The notes under the pieces are model-generated. The model saw only the letters and a list, made by a program, of their open reading frames with translations. It ran no database searches and was not told the origin of the DNA. 6,129 nucleotides of DNA, from positions 10,071 through 16,199 of the forward strand of contig PKYX01000095.1 of NCBI GenBank assembly GCA_003132825.1, in the 5' to 3' direction. Both the position numbers and the translations under genes were made by a program. The stretch is from Acidobacteriaceae bacterium (GTDB taxonomy: Bacteria; Acidobacteriota; Terriglobia; Terriglobales; Acidobacteriaceae). Below, in pieces: positions 1-5,909 of the stretch; position 1 is the stretch's first letter, and the number at the start of each line of letters is the position of its first letter.

Positions 1-835
1 ACTGATTTCGTTCGTAGGGGTTCACGGGACCCTGGCTGGCGGGATTGAACCAGTCCCGAGCCCCGGCAAAACCGTTCCAGCGGCCGAATTCGTAGAGGTC
101 CCCGCGCAGTCGGTTGCCGCCGCTAGCCGTCACGACATCCACGATGGCGCCGGTGTTGCGGCCAAACTCGGCATTAAAATTATTGGTGATGACGCGGAAT
201 TCCTCGGCGGAATCCGGGTTGGCGTTCAGCACGCCGCCGATGCGCCCCGGAACCGAGGTGTCGTTATTATCGACGCCATCGAGCAGAAAGTTGTTGTTGC
301 GCTCGCGCGAACCGTTCACCGTGATTCCGCCCAAGGCGTTGGTCTCGGATGTGCCCGGGGAAAGCAAGATCAAGTCGTAGGGGTTCCGTGTAATCAGAGG
401 CAAGTCCCGAATTTCTGTCCCGTCCACCAGATTGCTCACCTGGGCGGTGTCCCGGTCGATGGCCGGAAGTTGATCGCCTCGGACCTCGATTTCTTGATTC
501 ACCGCGCCGGCTTCGAGACTGGCCGCAATCGTCAGCGACTGGGCTACGCTGAGCCGGGCGCCGGACACCTGAAAGGTCTTGAAGCCCGCCTTCGCCACGG
601 TGATGTCGTAGGTTCCAACCGAGAGATCGGGAATGCTGTATGCGCCCACGGCGTTGCTGGTGACGGAACGGGAAGCGCTCGACTGCAGGTTGCGGACGGT
701 AATGGCCGCTCCCGGGATGACCGCACCGGCGGAATCAGAAACCGTGCCATCGATCGAACCGGTCTGTGCGCCCGAGAGCACCGCGCCAGCCCATAGAAGC
801 AGACTGCTCGCGAGCACCATTCTCAGCCCTTGCAT
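1..835 (-). CDS. TonB-dependent receptor, Oar-like, N-terminal part (runs off the left edge)
   Basis: Reading the minus strand from an ATG at 835 gives 278 residues with no stop before the window edge, so the gene is cut. Residues 1-23 form a signal peptide: a short basic start, the hydrophobic run LASSLLLWAGAVL, and a likely cleavage after SGA before QTG. Residues about 26-108 are a carboxypeptidase-regulatory-like beta-sandwich (GSIDGTVSDSAGAVIPGA, then GAYSIPDLSVGTYDITV and GFKTF). Residues about 130-250 are a TonB plug domain, with RDLPL, the motif ITVNGSRERNNNFLLDGVDN and FNAEFGRNTGAIVDVVT. The outer-membrane beta-barrel lies outside the window. Proteins of this architecture are outer-membrane receptors or transporters powered by TonB, and large families of them occur in Acidobacteria and Bacteroidetes-like Oar proteins; the ligand cannot be inferred here. 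The start is supported by AGGAGG four bases upstream. An in-frame ATG at 820 would still leave a signal peptide but has no comparable ribosome site. Confidence 0.93.
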   Translation of the reverse strand, partial: MQGLRMVLASSLLLWAGAVLSGAQTGSIDGTVSDSAGAVIPGAAITVRNLQSSASRSVTSNAVGAYSIPDLSVGTYDITVAKAGFKTFQVSGARLSVAQSLTIAASLEAGAVNQEIEVRGDQLPAIDRDTAQVSNLVDGTEIRDLPLITRNPYDLILLSPGTSETNALGGITVNGSRERNNNFLLDGVDNNDTSVPGRIGGVLNANPDSAEEFRVITNNFNAEFGRNTGAIVDVVTASGGNRLRGDLYEFGRWNGFAGARDWFNPASQGPVNPYERNQ

Positions 836-839
836 GTCC

Positions 840-845
840 CCTCCT
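840..845 (-). promoter_or_regulatory. Shine-Dalgarno site of the TonB receptor gene
   Basis: The minus strand reads AGGAGG followed by GGAC and then the ATG at 835. It is a full anti-16S match with slightly short spacing. It fixes the start at 835 rather than at the in-frame ATG at 820. Confidence 0.75.
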
Positions 846-1051
846 GGCATGAGCGGATGGGCGGGAAATGGAAGCGCTCGCAGCCCGGGCGCGAAATCCG
901 TCTGCCGATCGGGTGGGTCGCGGCGGAACCGGCCCCCAGGCCCCAGGCGGGGCGGAAGCCGGCATCAGGAACATCCAACCGAGCCCCCGGCCAGGCTAAC
1001 TTCGTCAACCAGCTCTTCACAGACCCTCCGAGTTGAGTTTGGAATGTGGTG

Positions 1052-1065
1052 CCAGCGAGTGCTGG
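1052..1065. repeat. Short inverted repeat CCAGC-GAGT-GCTGG
   Basis: A perfect 5-base inverted repeat with a 4-base centre lies in the divergent spacer. It extends by weaker G-T and T-A pairs on each side (1049-1051 with 1066-1068). It could be a small hairpin or half-sites of a regulator, but an inverted repeat of this size also occurs by chance in GC-rich DNA. Confidence 0.3.
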
Positions 1066-1169
1066 TATGAAAGACTCGATTGTTCCCGGATGGATAGCCG
1101 GAATGAGCGCAAACTCGGGTCGAACGGCACCAAAGTAATATCCATTTTTCCCCGGGACTGGTTATCGTC

Positions 1170-1175
1170 AGGAGG
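1170..1175 (+). promoter_or_regulatory. Shine-Dalgarno site deciding the DUF309 start
   Basis: AGGAGG, a perfect anti-16S match, is followed by seven bases and then an in-frame TTG at 1183. This is the only strong ribosome site in front of any candidate start of the DUF309 frame, so it argues for TTG 1183 over the TTG at 1033, the ATG at 1090 and the GTG at 1276. Confidence 0.65.
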
Positions 1176-1182
1176 CGGTCGA

Positions 1183-1608
1183 TTGAAGGCACCGCAGCTG
1201 AGGTGGCGAGACCCACGGCAGCGGTGTAAGAATCTTCCTGCGGGAGCGCATGCTTCCAATGGGCTGGAAATTCCTGTGGATCAAGAACCTTACCTGCGCG
1301 CTATCCGCCTTTTCAATGACGGCGCTTTCTTTGAGGCGCACGAGGTTTGGGAAGACGTGTGGCGGGCTTCGGTTCCGCCCGAGAAGCTATTTCTGCAGGG
1401 TCTGATTCAGGTGGCGGTGGCATTGCATCACCATGGCAAGGGCAATTTGGCGGGAGCGCGGTCCTTGCTCGCCCGCGGCAGCAGGAATCTGACTGGCTAC
1501 CCGGAAGACTTCGGTGGAATCCCACTGGTCAAGTTACTGGAATCGCTCGAGCAGTGGCGAGATGCATTGGCCCAGGGAAAACCGGTGCCCCGGCACCCGC
1601 AGCTCTAG
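1183..1608 (+). CDS. DUF309 family protein
   Basis: The 141-residue product carries the DUF309 signature: FNDGAFFEAHEVWEDVW at residues 44-60, then LQGLIQVAVALHHHGKGN at 71-88, then a short helical tail (GARSLLARG, YPEDFGGIPLVKLLESLEQW). The EAHExWE helix, with its conserved Glu and His residues, is the family's hallmark and resembles a metal-site or acid-base cluster, but to my knowledge no biochemical role has been shown. It is a small, soluble, helical protein with no signal peptide. Residues 1-33 do not match the family core. The frame is open upstream to a TTG at 1033, which would add 50 low-quality residues. I chose TTG 1183 because of the AGGAGG seven bases before it; a GTG at 1276 would give just the core domain but has a weak ribosome site. 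It stands 143 bases upstream of the aminotransferase on the same strand, so co-transcription is possible but not shown. Confidence 0.82.
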   Translation: MKAPQLRWRDPRQRCKNLPAGAHASNGLEIPVDQEPYLRAIRLFNDGAFFEAHEVWEDVWRASVPPEKLFLQGLIQVAVALHHHGKGNLAGARSLLARGSRNLTGYPEDFGGIPLVKLLESLEQWRDALAQGKPVPRHPQL

Positions 1609-1693
1609 GCAAGGGGAAATTCGATCTCTGCCGCGCCCGGCCTGACCACGAACCGACGAGGGTCCGCGACGGCTCCCGATCAATCCGCGGTGT

Positions 1694-1699
1694 TAGAAT
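1694..1699 (+). promoter_or_regulatory. Possible -10 element before the aminotransferase gene
   Basis: TAGAAT matches five of six bases of the sigma-70 -10 consensus, within TGTTAGAATC. No clear -35 is seen around 1671-1677. Transcription would begin near 1706, leaving a leader of about 45 bases to the ATG at 1752, or almost none to an in-frame GTG at 1710. The call rests on the hexamer and its position alone. Confidence 0.3.
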
Positions 1700-1751
1700 C
1701 GCATTTCCGGTGAGCCCTCCTTCCGCCAATCGACCGGGACCCGCAACCCGT

Positions 1752-2894
1752 ATGCCGGCGGTCCCCCTGCTCGACCTTGGCCGCCAGTACCAACAGATTC
1801 GCCAGGAAGTCCTGGCCGCAATCGAGCGGGTATGCGCCTCCCAACAGTTCATTCTGGGAGCCGAAGTGGAAGCGCTTGAACAGGAAATCGCAAGCTTCAC
1901 CGGCACCTCCGCTGCCGTGGGATGTGCTTCCGGGACGGACGCGCTTTGGCTGGCCCTAGTCGCCTGTGGAGTTCAGCCGGGCGATGCTGTCGTGACCACC
2001 CCGTTCAGCTTCTTGGCCTCGGGGAGCGCGATCGTGCGTGCCGGCGGCCGGCCGGTTTTTGTGGATGTCGATCCCGTGAGCTTGAACCTCGATGCCGAGC
2101 GAGTGCGGGAAAGACTCAGCTCTGGCGGGGCCCACCGAGTGCGGGCGCTGCTCCCGGTTCATCTCTATGGCCAGTGTGCGGACATGGACGCGCTCGAGCG
2201 GGTCGCAGGCGAGTTCCAACTGGTGGTGGTCGAAGACGCGGCGCAGGCCATCGGGGCAGCCTGGCGCGGGCGCCCCGCCGGGGGACTGGGTGCGGCCGCG
2301 GGATTCAGTTTTTATCCCAGCAAGAATCTAAGCGCGTACGGAGAGGCAGGCTTGGTTGCGACGCGCGATCCTGATTTCGCCGAGCACATGCGCCGCCTGC
2401 GGAACCACGGCAGCTCGAACCGCTATCTGCACCAAGAGATGGGCTGGAACTGCCGCATGGATGCGATCCAGGCCGCGATCCTGCGGGTGAAGCTGCCTCA
2501 CATCGAGGCCTGGAACCGGCAGCGGCGGGAACGGGCCGCGACCTATGACCGCCTCTTCTACGCGTCTGGGCTTCGGACGGCCGAGGACAACTCGCCCATC
2601 CGCTTGCTCGAAACTTCGGCGCTCGCCCATCACGTTTTTCATCAGTACGTGGTACGCGCGCAACGGCGCGACGGATTGCGCGAATTCCTCGCCGCTCGCA
2701 ACATCGGCACCGAAATCTACTACCCGGTGCCGCTGCATCTGCAGCCCTGCTTCCGCTATCTGGGATACCGCGAAGGCGATTTGCCGGTCTCGGAAAGGGC
2801 GACGCAAGAGGTCCTGGCGTTGCCCATGTTTCCCGAACTGACGGAGGAGGAACAGCGCTCGGTGGTGGAAGCCATGGCGGAGTTCTACTCTTAG
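1752..2894 (+). CDS. DegT/DnrJ/EryC1-type PLP-dependent sugar aminotransferase
   Basis: The 380-residue product is full length for the family (about 360-400). It moves an amino group, usually from glutamate, onto a keto group of a nucleotide-linked sugar in the cytoplasm, for use in O-antigen, capsule or other glycans. Visible motifs in order: N-terminal VPLLDLGRQY; SGTDALWLAL at 60-69, which binds the PLP phosphate; EDAAQAIGA at 161-169, whose Asp162 should pair with the pyridine nitrogen and Gln165 stack near it; SFYPSKNLSAYGEAG at 186-200, where Lys191 should form the Schiff base; GWNCRMDAIQAA at 231-242; and YYPVPLHLQP at 323-332. The overall pattern is closest to the WbpE/FdtB-like branch, acting at C3 of a ketosugar, but the substrate cannot be fixed and no sugar-nucleotide genes are nearby. 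The frame is open far upstream. ATG 1752 gives the family's usual N-terminus; GTG 1710 would add 14 residues. The ribosome site is weak for both. The gene converges on the SH3 lipoprotein with 9 bases between stops. Confidence 0.92.
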   Translation: MPAVPLLDLGRQYQQIRQEVLAAIERVCASQQFILGAEVEALEQEIASFTGTSAAVGCASGTDALWLALVACGVQPGDAVVTTPFSFLASGSAIVRAGGRPVFVDVDPVSLNLDAERVRERLSSGGAHRVRALLPVHLYGQCADMDALERVAGEFQLVVVEDAAQAIGAAWRGRPAGGLGAAAGFSFYPSKNLSAYGEAGLVATRDPDFAEHMRRLRNHGSSNRYLHQEMGWNCRMDAIQAAILRVKLPHIEAWNRQRRERAATYDRLFYASGLRTAEDNSPIRLLETSALAHHVFHQYVVRAQRRDGLREFLAARNIGTEIYYPVPLHLQPCFRYLGYREGDLPVSERATQEVLALPMFPELTEEEQRSVVEAMAEFYS

Positions 2895-2904
2895 CCGGCG
2901 GGCT
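2893..2904. other. Small hairpin spanning two convergent stop codons
   Basis: AGCC-GGCG-GGCT forms a 4-base GC-rich stem across the 9-base gap between the aminotransferase stop (TAG 2892-2894) and the SH3 lipoprotein stop (TAA on the minus strand, 2906-2904). No T-tract follows on either strand, so it is at best a weak terminator. A second tiny stem (ACCG-CTT-CGGT, 2907-2917) lies just beyond. I see no better terminator for either gene. Confidence 0.2.
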
Positions 2905-3953
2905 TAACCGCTTCGGTGCTTGCGGCGCGGCGCAGGTTTGGGTGGTGGCTGTTCACCCGGCGCCAGCACGCGGCGTACGATCGGCGTGTTTAGTTTGTAT
3001 TTACGCTCTACGATCTTGCCCGTATCGTCGGTCACTCGCAGGACGAAGACCGGCACCGTGCCCTCCTTGGCGAAGGCTTCCTGGGACACCGTGACCGGCA
3101 AGACGCCATTCAAATCGTGCTCGTGGTAAGCGGTCTCGTAGCGGTGCCGCCTCACATTCCAGGTGAAGACGCGAATCTGGTTGTAGTCGAAGGGCATGCC
3201 CTCTTTGGGGTCGGTGAACAGAACCAGAAATTGCGGGACTTTCTTGTCGCCATCCTGCACCTGATCGAGCATGAAGGACGCGATCAGGCGCTGGCCTTCG
3301 GCATATTCGGCGATCTCGAGCGGCACATCCACATCGAGCAGGCGGCCAAGCACCCAGCCCACGTGTCCTTGTCCGTCGCGAATGAGCCACCAGTCTTCCG
3401 CCGCCGGCGGCGGGCTCGACTGAGCGGGTTTTCCACTGGAGGCGGCCGGCCGGGAACCCATGCCCGGAAGGCTCTTCTCGACCGCGGTGCGTTTCAGAAT
3501 GGCAACTTTGGCTCCCTGGTTGAGTTGATAGAGATGCTCGGTGTCCCGGCCGGGTTCGAGGTGGATATTGGTGTCGTTTCGGGTCACGCCGGTGGCTTGC
3601 ACGATGGCGTTCAGTTCCTGTTGCGCCAAGCTCTGGCAGGCATCGTAGGTTTGCTGGGTGACCAGATAACGTTGCTCGATCCAGCCCTCGGCGCCACCCG
3701 TGGTCCGGACGCGGGCGAAACGGCGGTCGCGCTCCAAAACTTCAACCCGCTCGCCGTTTTTCACCGTGCCGGTCTGCGCAAAGACAGCCGCCACGCGGTC
3801 TCGAAGGATTCCCTGTGGAGCGGAAACGTACGCTGCCTCCTGCGCCCGCCGCCCGCGGACGCGACTGCAACCGGGAAGCAGCAGCACGCCGATCGTCAGC
3901 AGCAAAGGGATGCCAGAACGCAGGGGTTGGCGCGTCGGTTTCAGGAAGACCAC
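2904..3953 (-). CDS. Lipoprotein with two SH3-like domains
   Basis: The 349-residue product begins with a type II signal peptide: basic N-terminus, the hydrophobic stretch IPLLLTIGVLLL, and a lipobox LPGC placing the lipidated cysteine at residue 29. The first bacterial SH3-like domain spans about 40-98 (AAYVSAPQGILRDR, VKNGERVEVLERDRRFARVR, GGAEGWIEQRYL). The second spans about 125-208 (NDTNIHLEPGRDTEHLYQL, GAKVAILKR, then DWWLIRDGQGHVGWVLGRLL). It is interrupted at about 160-185 by a Pro/Ser/Ala-rich insert. Residues 212-330 form a further, mainly beta C-terminal region I do not recognise (FLVLFTDPKEGMPFDYNQI, RVFTWNVRRHRYETAY, VPVFVLRVTDD). The tail is proline-rich and basic. Bacterial SH3 domains often bind peptidoglycan or envelope partners, so an envelope sensing or structural role is an inference; the ligand is unknown. 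The start is GTG; there is no ribosome site, and a promoter -10 lies only five bases upstream. The long open frames on the opposite strand are shadows. Confidence 0.88.
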   Translation of the reverse strand: MVFLKPTRQPLRSGIPLLLTIGVLLLPGCSRVRGRRAQEAAYVSAPQGILRDRVAAVFAQTGTVKNGERVEVLERDRRFARVRTTGGAEGWIEQRYLVTQQTYDACQSLAQQELNAIVQATGVTRNDTNIHLEPGRDTEHLYQLNQGAKVAILKRTAVEKSLPGMGSRPAASSGKPAQSSPPPAAEDWWLIRDGQGHVGWVLGRLLDVDVPLEIAEYAEGQRLIASFMLDQVQDGDKKVPQFLVLFTDPKEGMPFDYNQIRVFTWNVRRHRYETAYHEHDLNGVLPVTVSQEAFAKEGTVPVFVLRVTDDTGKIVERKYKLNTPIVRRVLAPGEQPPPKPAPRRKHRSG

Positions 3954-3958
3954 AGGAC

Positions 3959-3989
3959 AATATAGCGCAGGAGGGCGGGAACTTGTCAG
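3959..3989 (-). promoter_or_regulatory. Promoter of the SH3 lipoprotein gene, near-leaderless
   Basis: On the minus strand CTGACA (3989-3984) and TATATT (3964-3959) each match five of six consensus bases of sigma-70 sites, with a longish 19-base spacer. The -10 ends five bases before the GTG at 3953, so transcription should start at or within a base or two of the start codon, giving a leaderless or almost leaderless mRNA. This fits the absence of a Shine-Dalgarno site. The promoter lies in the 132-base gap (3954-4085) after the phosphofructokinase stop. I see no convincing rho-independent terminator for the phosphofructokinase in that gap. Confidence 0.5.
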
Positions 3990-4085
3990 GGGTCGGGCGG
4001 TGTCCGAATTGCGAATTAGGACACTCCCCGGAGGTCAGCCCTACCCGGCTTTGGCATCTCCGCTGCCGGGATCGCGAGAGCTCCC

Positions 4086-5150
4086 TCAGTCGCCAAAACA
4101 CATGCCGATGGCGCGCGCCGCCGAGACCAGTTCACCGTGTGGTTTCACGGTCTTCAAGCGGCCGATCGCCTTCGAGAAGTCCACCGACTCGATCCGCTGG
4201 CAACGCAGGCAGACCATCTTGCCGAACTCACCCTTGGCAATCAAATCGACCGCAGCCACGCCAAAGCGAGTCGCCAAAACCCGATCGAATGGCGTGGGCG
4301 TTCCGCCCCGCTGGATGTGTCCGAGCACGCTGACTCGCACTTCCTTGTGGGAGACCGCGGCAATGGCACTGCCGACCACATTGCCCACCGCACCGAAACG
4401 GCGATTCTCCTGCAGCTCGGGCGGAAGTTTGACCCCTTCGGCCACCACCACGATGGTGAAGTGCTTGCCGAAGCGTTCCCGTGCCTTCACGTAATCGCAG
4501 ATCTTTTCGATGGTGAAGGGGATCTCCGGAATCAGGACCACGTGGGCCCCGCCGGCCATGCCTGCGGCGAGCGCGATCCAGCCCGCGTCCCGCCCCATGA
4601 CTTCCATGACCATCACGCGATGGTGTGATTCCGCGGTGGTGTGGATCTTGTCGACCGCATCGGTCGCGGTGTTCACGGCGGTGTCAAAACCGAAGGTGAG
4701 TTCGGTCGAAGAGAGGTCGTTGTCGATCGTCTTCGGCACTCCCACGATCTTCATACCCTTTTGAAAAAGTTCGAGACCGATGGTCTGCGAACCGTCGCCC
4801 CCGATCGTGATGATGGCATCGATCCCGAGCTTGGCGGCGTTGGCGATGATTTCGGGAGAAATGTCGCGCAGCACTTCTTCTCCGTTTTCGACGGTCCGGT
4901 AGCGGAACGGATTGCCGCGGTTGGTGGTACCGAGGATGGTACCCCCGCGGGGCAAGATCCCGCTCACGTGCTTGAGCGTCAGTTCGAACGACTTCTCGGG
5001 CCAGATGAGGCCGTCGAAGCCGTCGGGAATGCCGATGACTTTCCACTTGTACTTCAGGATGGCGCATTTCACGGCAGCACGAATGACGGCATTGAGGCCA
5101 GGTGCGTCCCCGCCTCCGGTAGAAATACCAATGCAGCGAATGTCAGACAT
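4086..5150 (-). CDS. pfkA: 6-phosphofructokinase
   Basis: This cytoplasmic glycolytic enzyme of 354 residues phosphorylates fructose 6-phosphate to fructose 1,6-bisphosphate. Motifs in order: GGGDAPGLN (12-20), nucleotide-binding loop; RGGTILGTTNRGNPF (68-82); GGDGS (117-121); PKTIDND (139-145), with the catalytic base at Asp143; MEVMGRDAG (182-190), sugar-phosphate binding with Arg187; IPEI (207-210); GHIQRGGTPTPFDR (277-290), with His278 and Arg281 binding fructose 6-phosphate. The family's established donor-deciding positions are E. coli 104 and 124. Here they are Gly120 (as in ATP enzymes) and Lys140 (as in pyrophosphate enzymes). This Gly/Lys combination occurs in the PPi-like lineage that includes ATP users, so ATP is the better guess but PPi use is not excluded. 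At 354 residues it is longer than E. coli PfkA (about 320). The start ATG 5150 has only a weak AAGG some 13 bases upstream. It lies 22 bases downstream of the Ig-like lipoprotein gene and may be translated from the same mRNA. Confidence 0.96.
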   Translation of the reverse strand: MSDIRCIGISTGGGDAPGLNAVIRAAVKCAILKYKWKVIGIPDGFDGLIWPEKSFELTLKHVSGILPRGGTILGTTNRGNPFRYRTVENGEEVLRDISPEIIANAAKLGIDAIITIGGDGSQTIGLELFQKGMKIVGVPKTIDNDLSSTELTFGFDTAVNTATDAVDKIHTTAESHHRVMVMEVMGRDAGWIALAAGMAGGAHVVLIPEIPFTIEKICDYVKARERFGKHFTIVVVAEGVKLPPELQENRRFGAVGNVVGSAIAAVSHKEVRVSVLGHIQRGGTPTPFDRVLATRFGVAAVDLIAKGEFGKMVCLRCQRIESVDFSKAIGRLKTVKPHGELVSAARAIGMCFGD

Positions 5151-5172
5151 AGGGCGCGTCAGCCTTCTAGGG

Positions 5173-5850
5173 TTATTGGGATATCGTCAATGTGGCCGTG
5201 CCATTGACCGTCTCGCCGTTGTTTCCCGGATAGGCTGCATTCACGGTCACAACGTAGGGGAACTGGGGCGCCGTCCCGATCACCGAGATCACTTCCTGGT
5301 TATTGGTGAAGGTCAGGCCAAATAAACCGCTCGGCGCGGCCGCTCCGGCCACGGTAATCGTCCAAATAGCAGTCCCTGTGATATCCGCCTGGGTCGTCTG
5401 GCCGGTCACGGTGGCGGTCGCGGTAAAGGGCTGCGACTGACTGGAGGTGATGGTTGCGCTGCTCGGTGCCACCTGGATGGAGGTCACGTTCGCGAGAACC
5501 ACGGTGACGCTGGTGGTACCGGTGATGTTGGCGGAACTTGCGGTCACTGTGGCCGACCCGACCGACACCCCGCTCAGCAAGCCGGAGCTAGCATTGATGG
5601 TGGCGACCGAGGTGGGAGTGCTCGACCAACTCAGATTCGCAACGCTGGTGCTGACGCTACCGTCGTCGAAGGTGCCGGTAGCCGTCATCTGCTGGTTGGC
5701 GCCCTGCGACACTTGCGGGCTGGGCGGATCGACCGTGATGGTGGTGAGGGTTGGATTCACGAAAAAGCCCTTGCACCCCACCCCAACCGCACACAGCAAG
5801 AGGACCGTAAATGCAGCCAGGAGTTGGAGTTTCCGTTTCGTTCTTGGCAT
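5173..5850 (-). CDS. Ig-like (BIG2) domain lipoprotein
   Basis: The 225-residue product starts with MPRTKRKLQ, a hydrophobic segment LLAAFTVLLLCAVGV and GVGC, so Cys26 is a likely lipidation site; Gly at -3 makes the lipobox imperfect. A bacterial Ig-like group 2 domain covers about 34-118 (LTTITVDPPSPQVSQGANQQ, MTATGTFDDGS, LSWSSTPTSVATINASSG, GLLSGVSVGSATVTASS). A second Ig-like fold covers about 122-224 (VTSIQVAPSSATITSSQSQP, FTATATVTGQ, then VNGTATLTIS). Such proteins are surface or periplasmic, often adhesive or structural; no ligand can be inferred. The composition, rich in Thr, Ser, Val and Ala, is typical of secreted beta-sandwich proteins. The frame is open upstream to 6060, but ATG 5850 is chosen because it has GGAG eight bases upstream and gives a proper signal peptide; the upstream residues look like noise. 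It is probably the first gene of a two-gene transcript with the phosphofructokinase. Confidence 0.9.
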   Translation of the reverse strand: MPRTKRKLQLLAAFTVLLLCAVGVGCKGFFVNPTLTTITVDPPSPQVSQGANQQMTATGTFDDGSVSTSVANLSWSSTPTSVATINASSGLLSGVSVGSATVTASSANITGTTSVTVVLANVTSIQVAPSSATITSSQSQPFTATATVTGQTTQADITGTAIWTITVAGAAAPSGLFGLTFTNNQEVISVIGTAPQFPYVVTVNAAYPGNNGETVNGTATLTISQ

Positions 5851-5858
5851 AGCTAAAG

Positions 5859-5862
5859 CTCC
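5859..5862 (-). promoter_or_regulatory. Shine-Dalgarno site of the Ig-like lipoprotein gene
   Basis: GGAG on the minus strand stands eight bases before the ATG at 5850. It decides that start against the upstream open frame reaching 6060. Confidence 0.55.
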
Positions 5863-5884
5863 AGACAGTGGCCCTCGATTTGGG

Positions 5885-5901
5885 GCCGCCCCGTCGGCGG
5901 C
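5885..5901 (-). other. GC hairpin in the leader of the Ig-like lipoprotein gene
   Basis: GCCGCC and GGCGGC form a perfect six-pair GC stem with a five-base loop. It would lie near the 5' end of the leader if transcription starts near 5903, about 23 bases ahead of the ribosome site. It could stabilise the mRNA end; no T-tract follows, so it is not a terminator. Confidence 0.3.
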
Positions 5902-5909
5902 GCAAGGAA

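Larger units (their letters stand above)
836..1182. other. Divergent intergenic spacer between the receptor and DUF309 genes
   Basis: This 347-base stretch separates two divergent genes and should contain both promoters. On the plus strand TAATAT at 1136-1141 is a possible -10 for the DUF309 gene (about 35-base leader), but no -35 stands out upstream. On the minus strand TTGACG at 1008-1003 resembles a -35, but no -10 follows at the right distance, so I cannot name the receptor promoter. The part from about 850 to 990 is very GC-rich. Several open frames cross the spacer on both strands, but none has both a good start and a recognisable protein. An inverted repeat at 1052-1065 is listed separately. 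Confidence 0.6.

Noticed and set aside
823..1020. Small minus-strand frame of 65 codons with a GTG start behind GGAGGG
   Set aside because: The spacing from the purine run to GTG is very short, the frame overlaps the receptor start in another frame, and the product is rich in Arg, Pro and Gly like random GC-rich translation.
1584..1597. GGTGC-CCCG-GCACC hairpin at the end of the DUF309 gene as a terminator
   Set aside because: It lies inside the last coding codons and no T-tract follows.
1347..1751. N-terminal extension of the aminotransferase frame through the DUF309 gene
   Set aside because: It overlaps the DUF309 coding region in another frame, and the family N-terminus begins at ATG 1752.
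3117..3965. Long plus-strand open frame (282 codons) opposite the SH3 lipoprotein gene
   Set aside because: It is antisense to a gene with a clear signal peptide, lipobox and SH3-like domains. Its translation shows no recognisable motif and is explained by high GC in third codon positions.
4137..5207. Several plus-strand open frames opposite the phosphofructokinase gene
   Set aside because: The minus strand encodes a complete enzyme with every family motif. The opposite frames have no domain signature and no ribosome sites.
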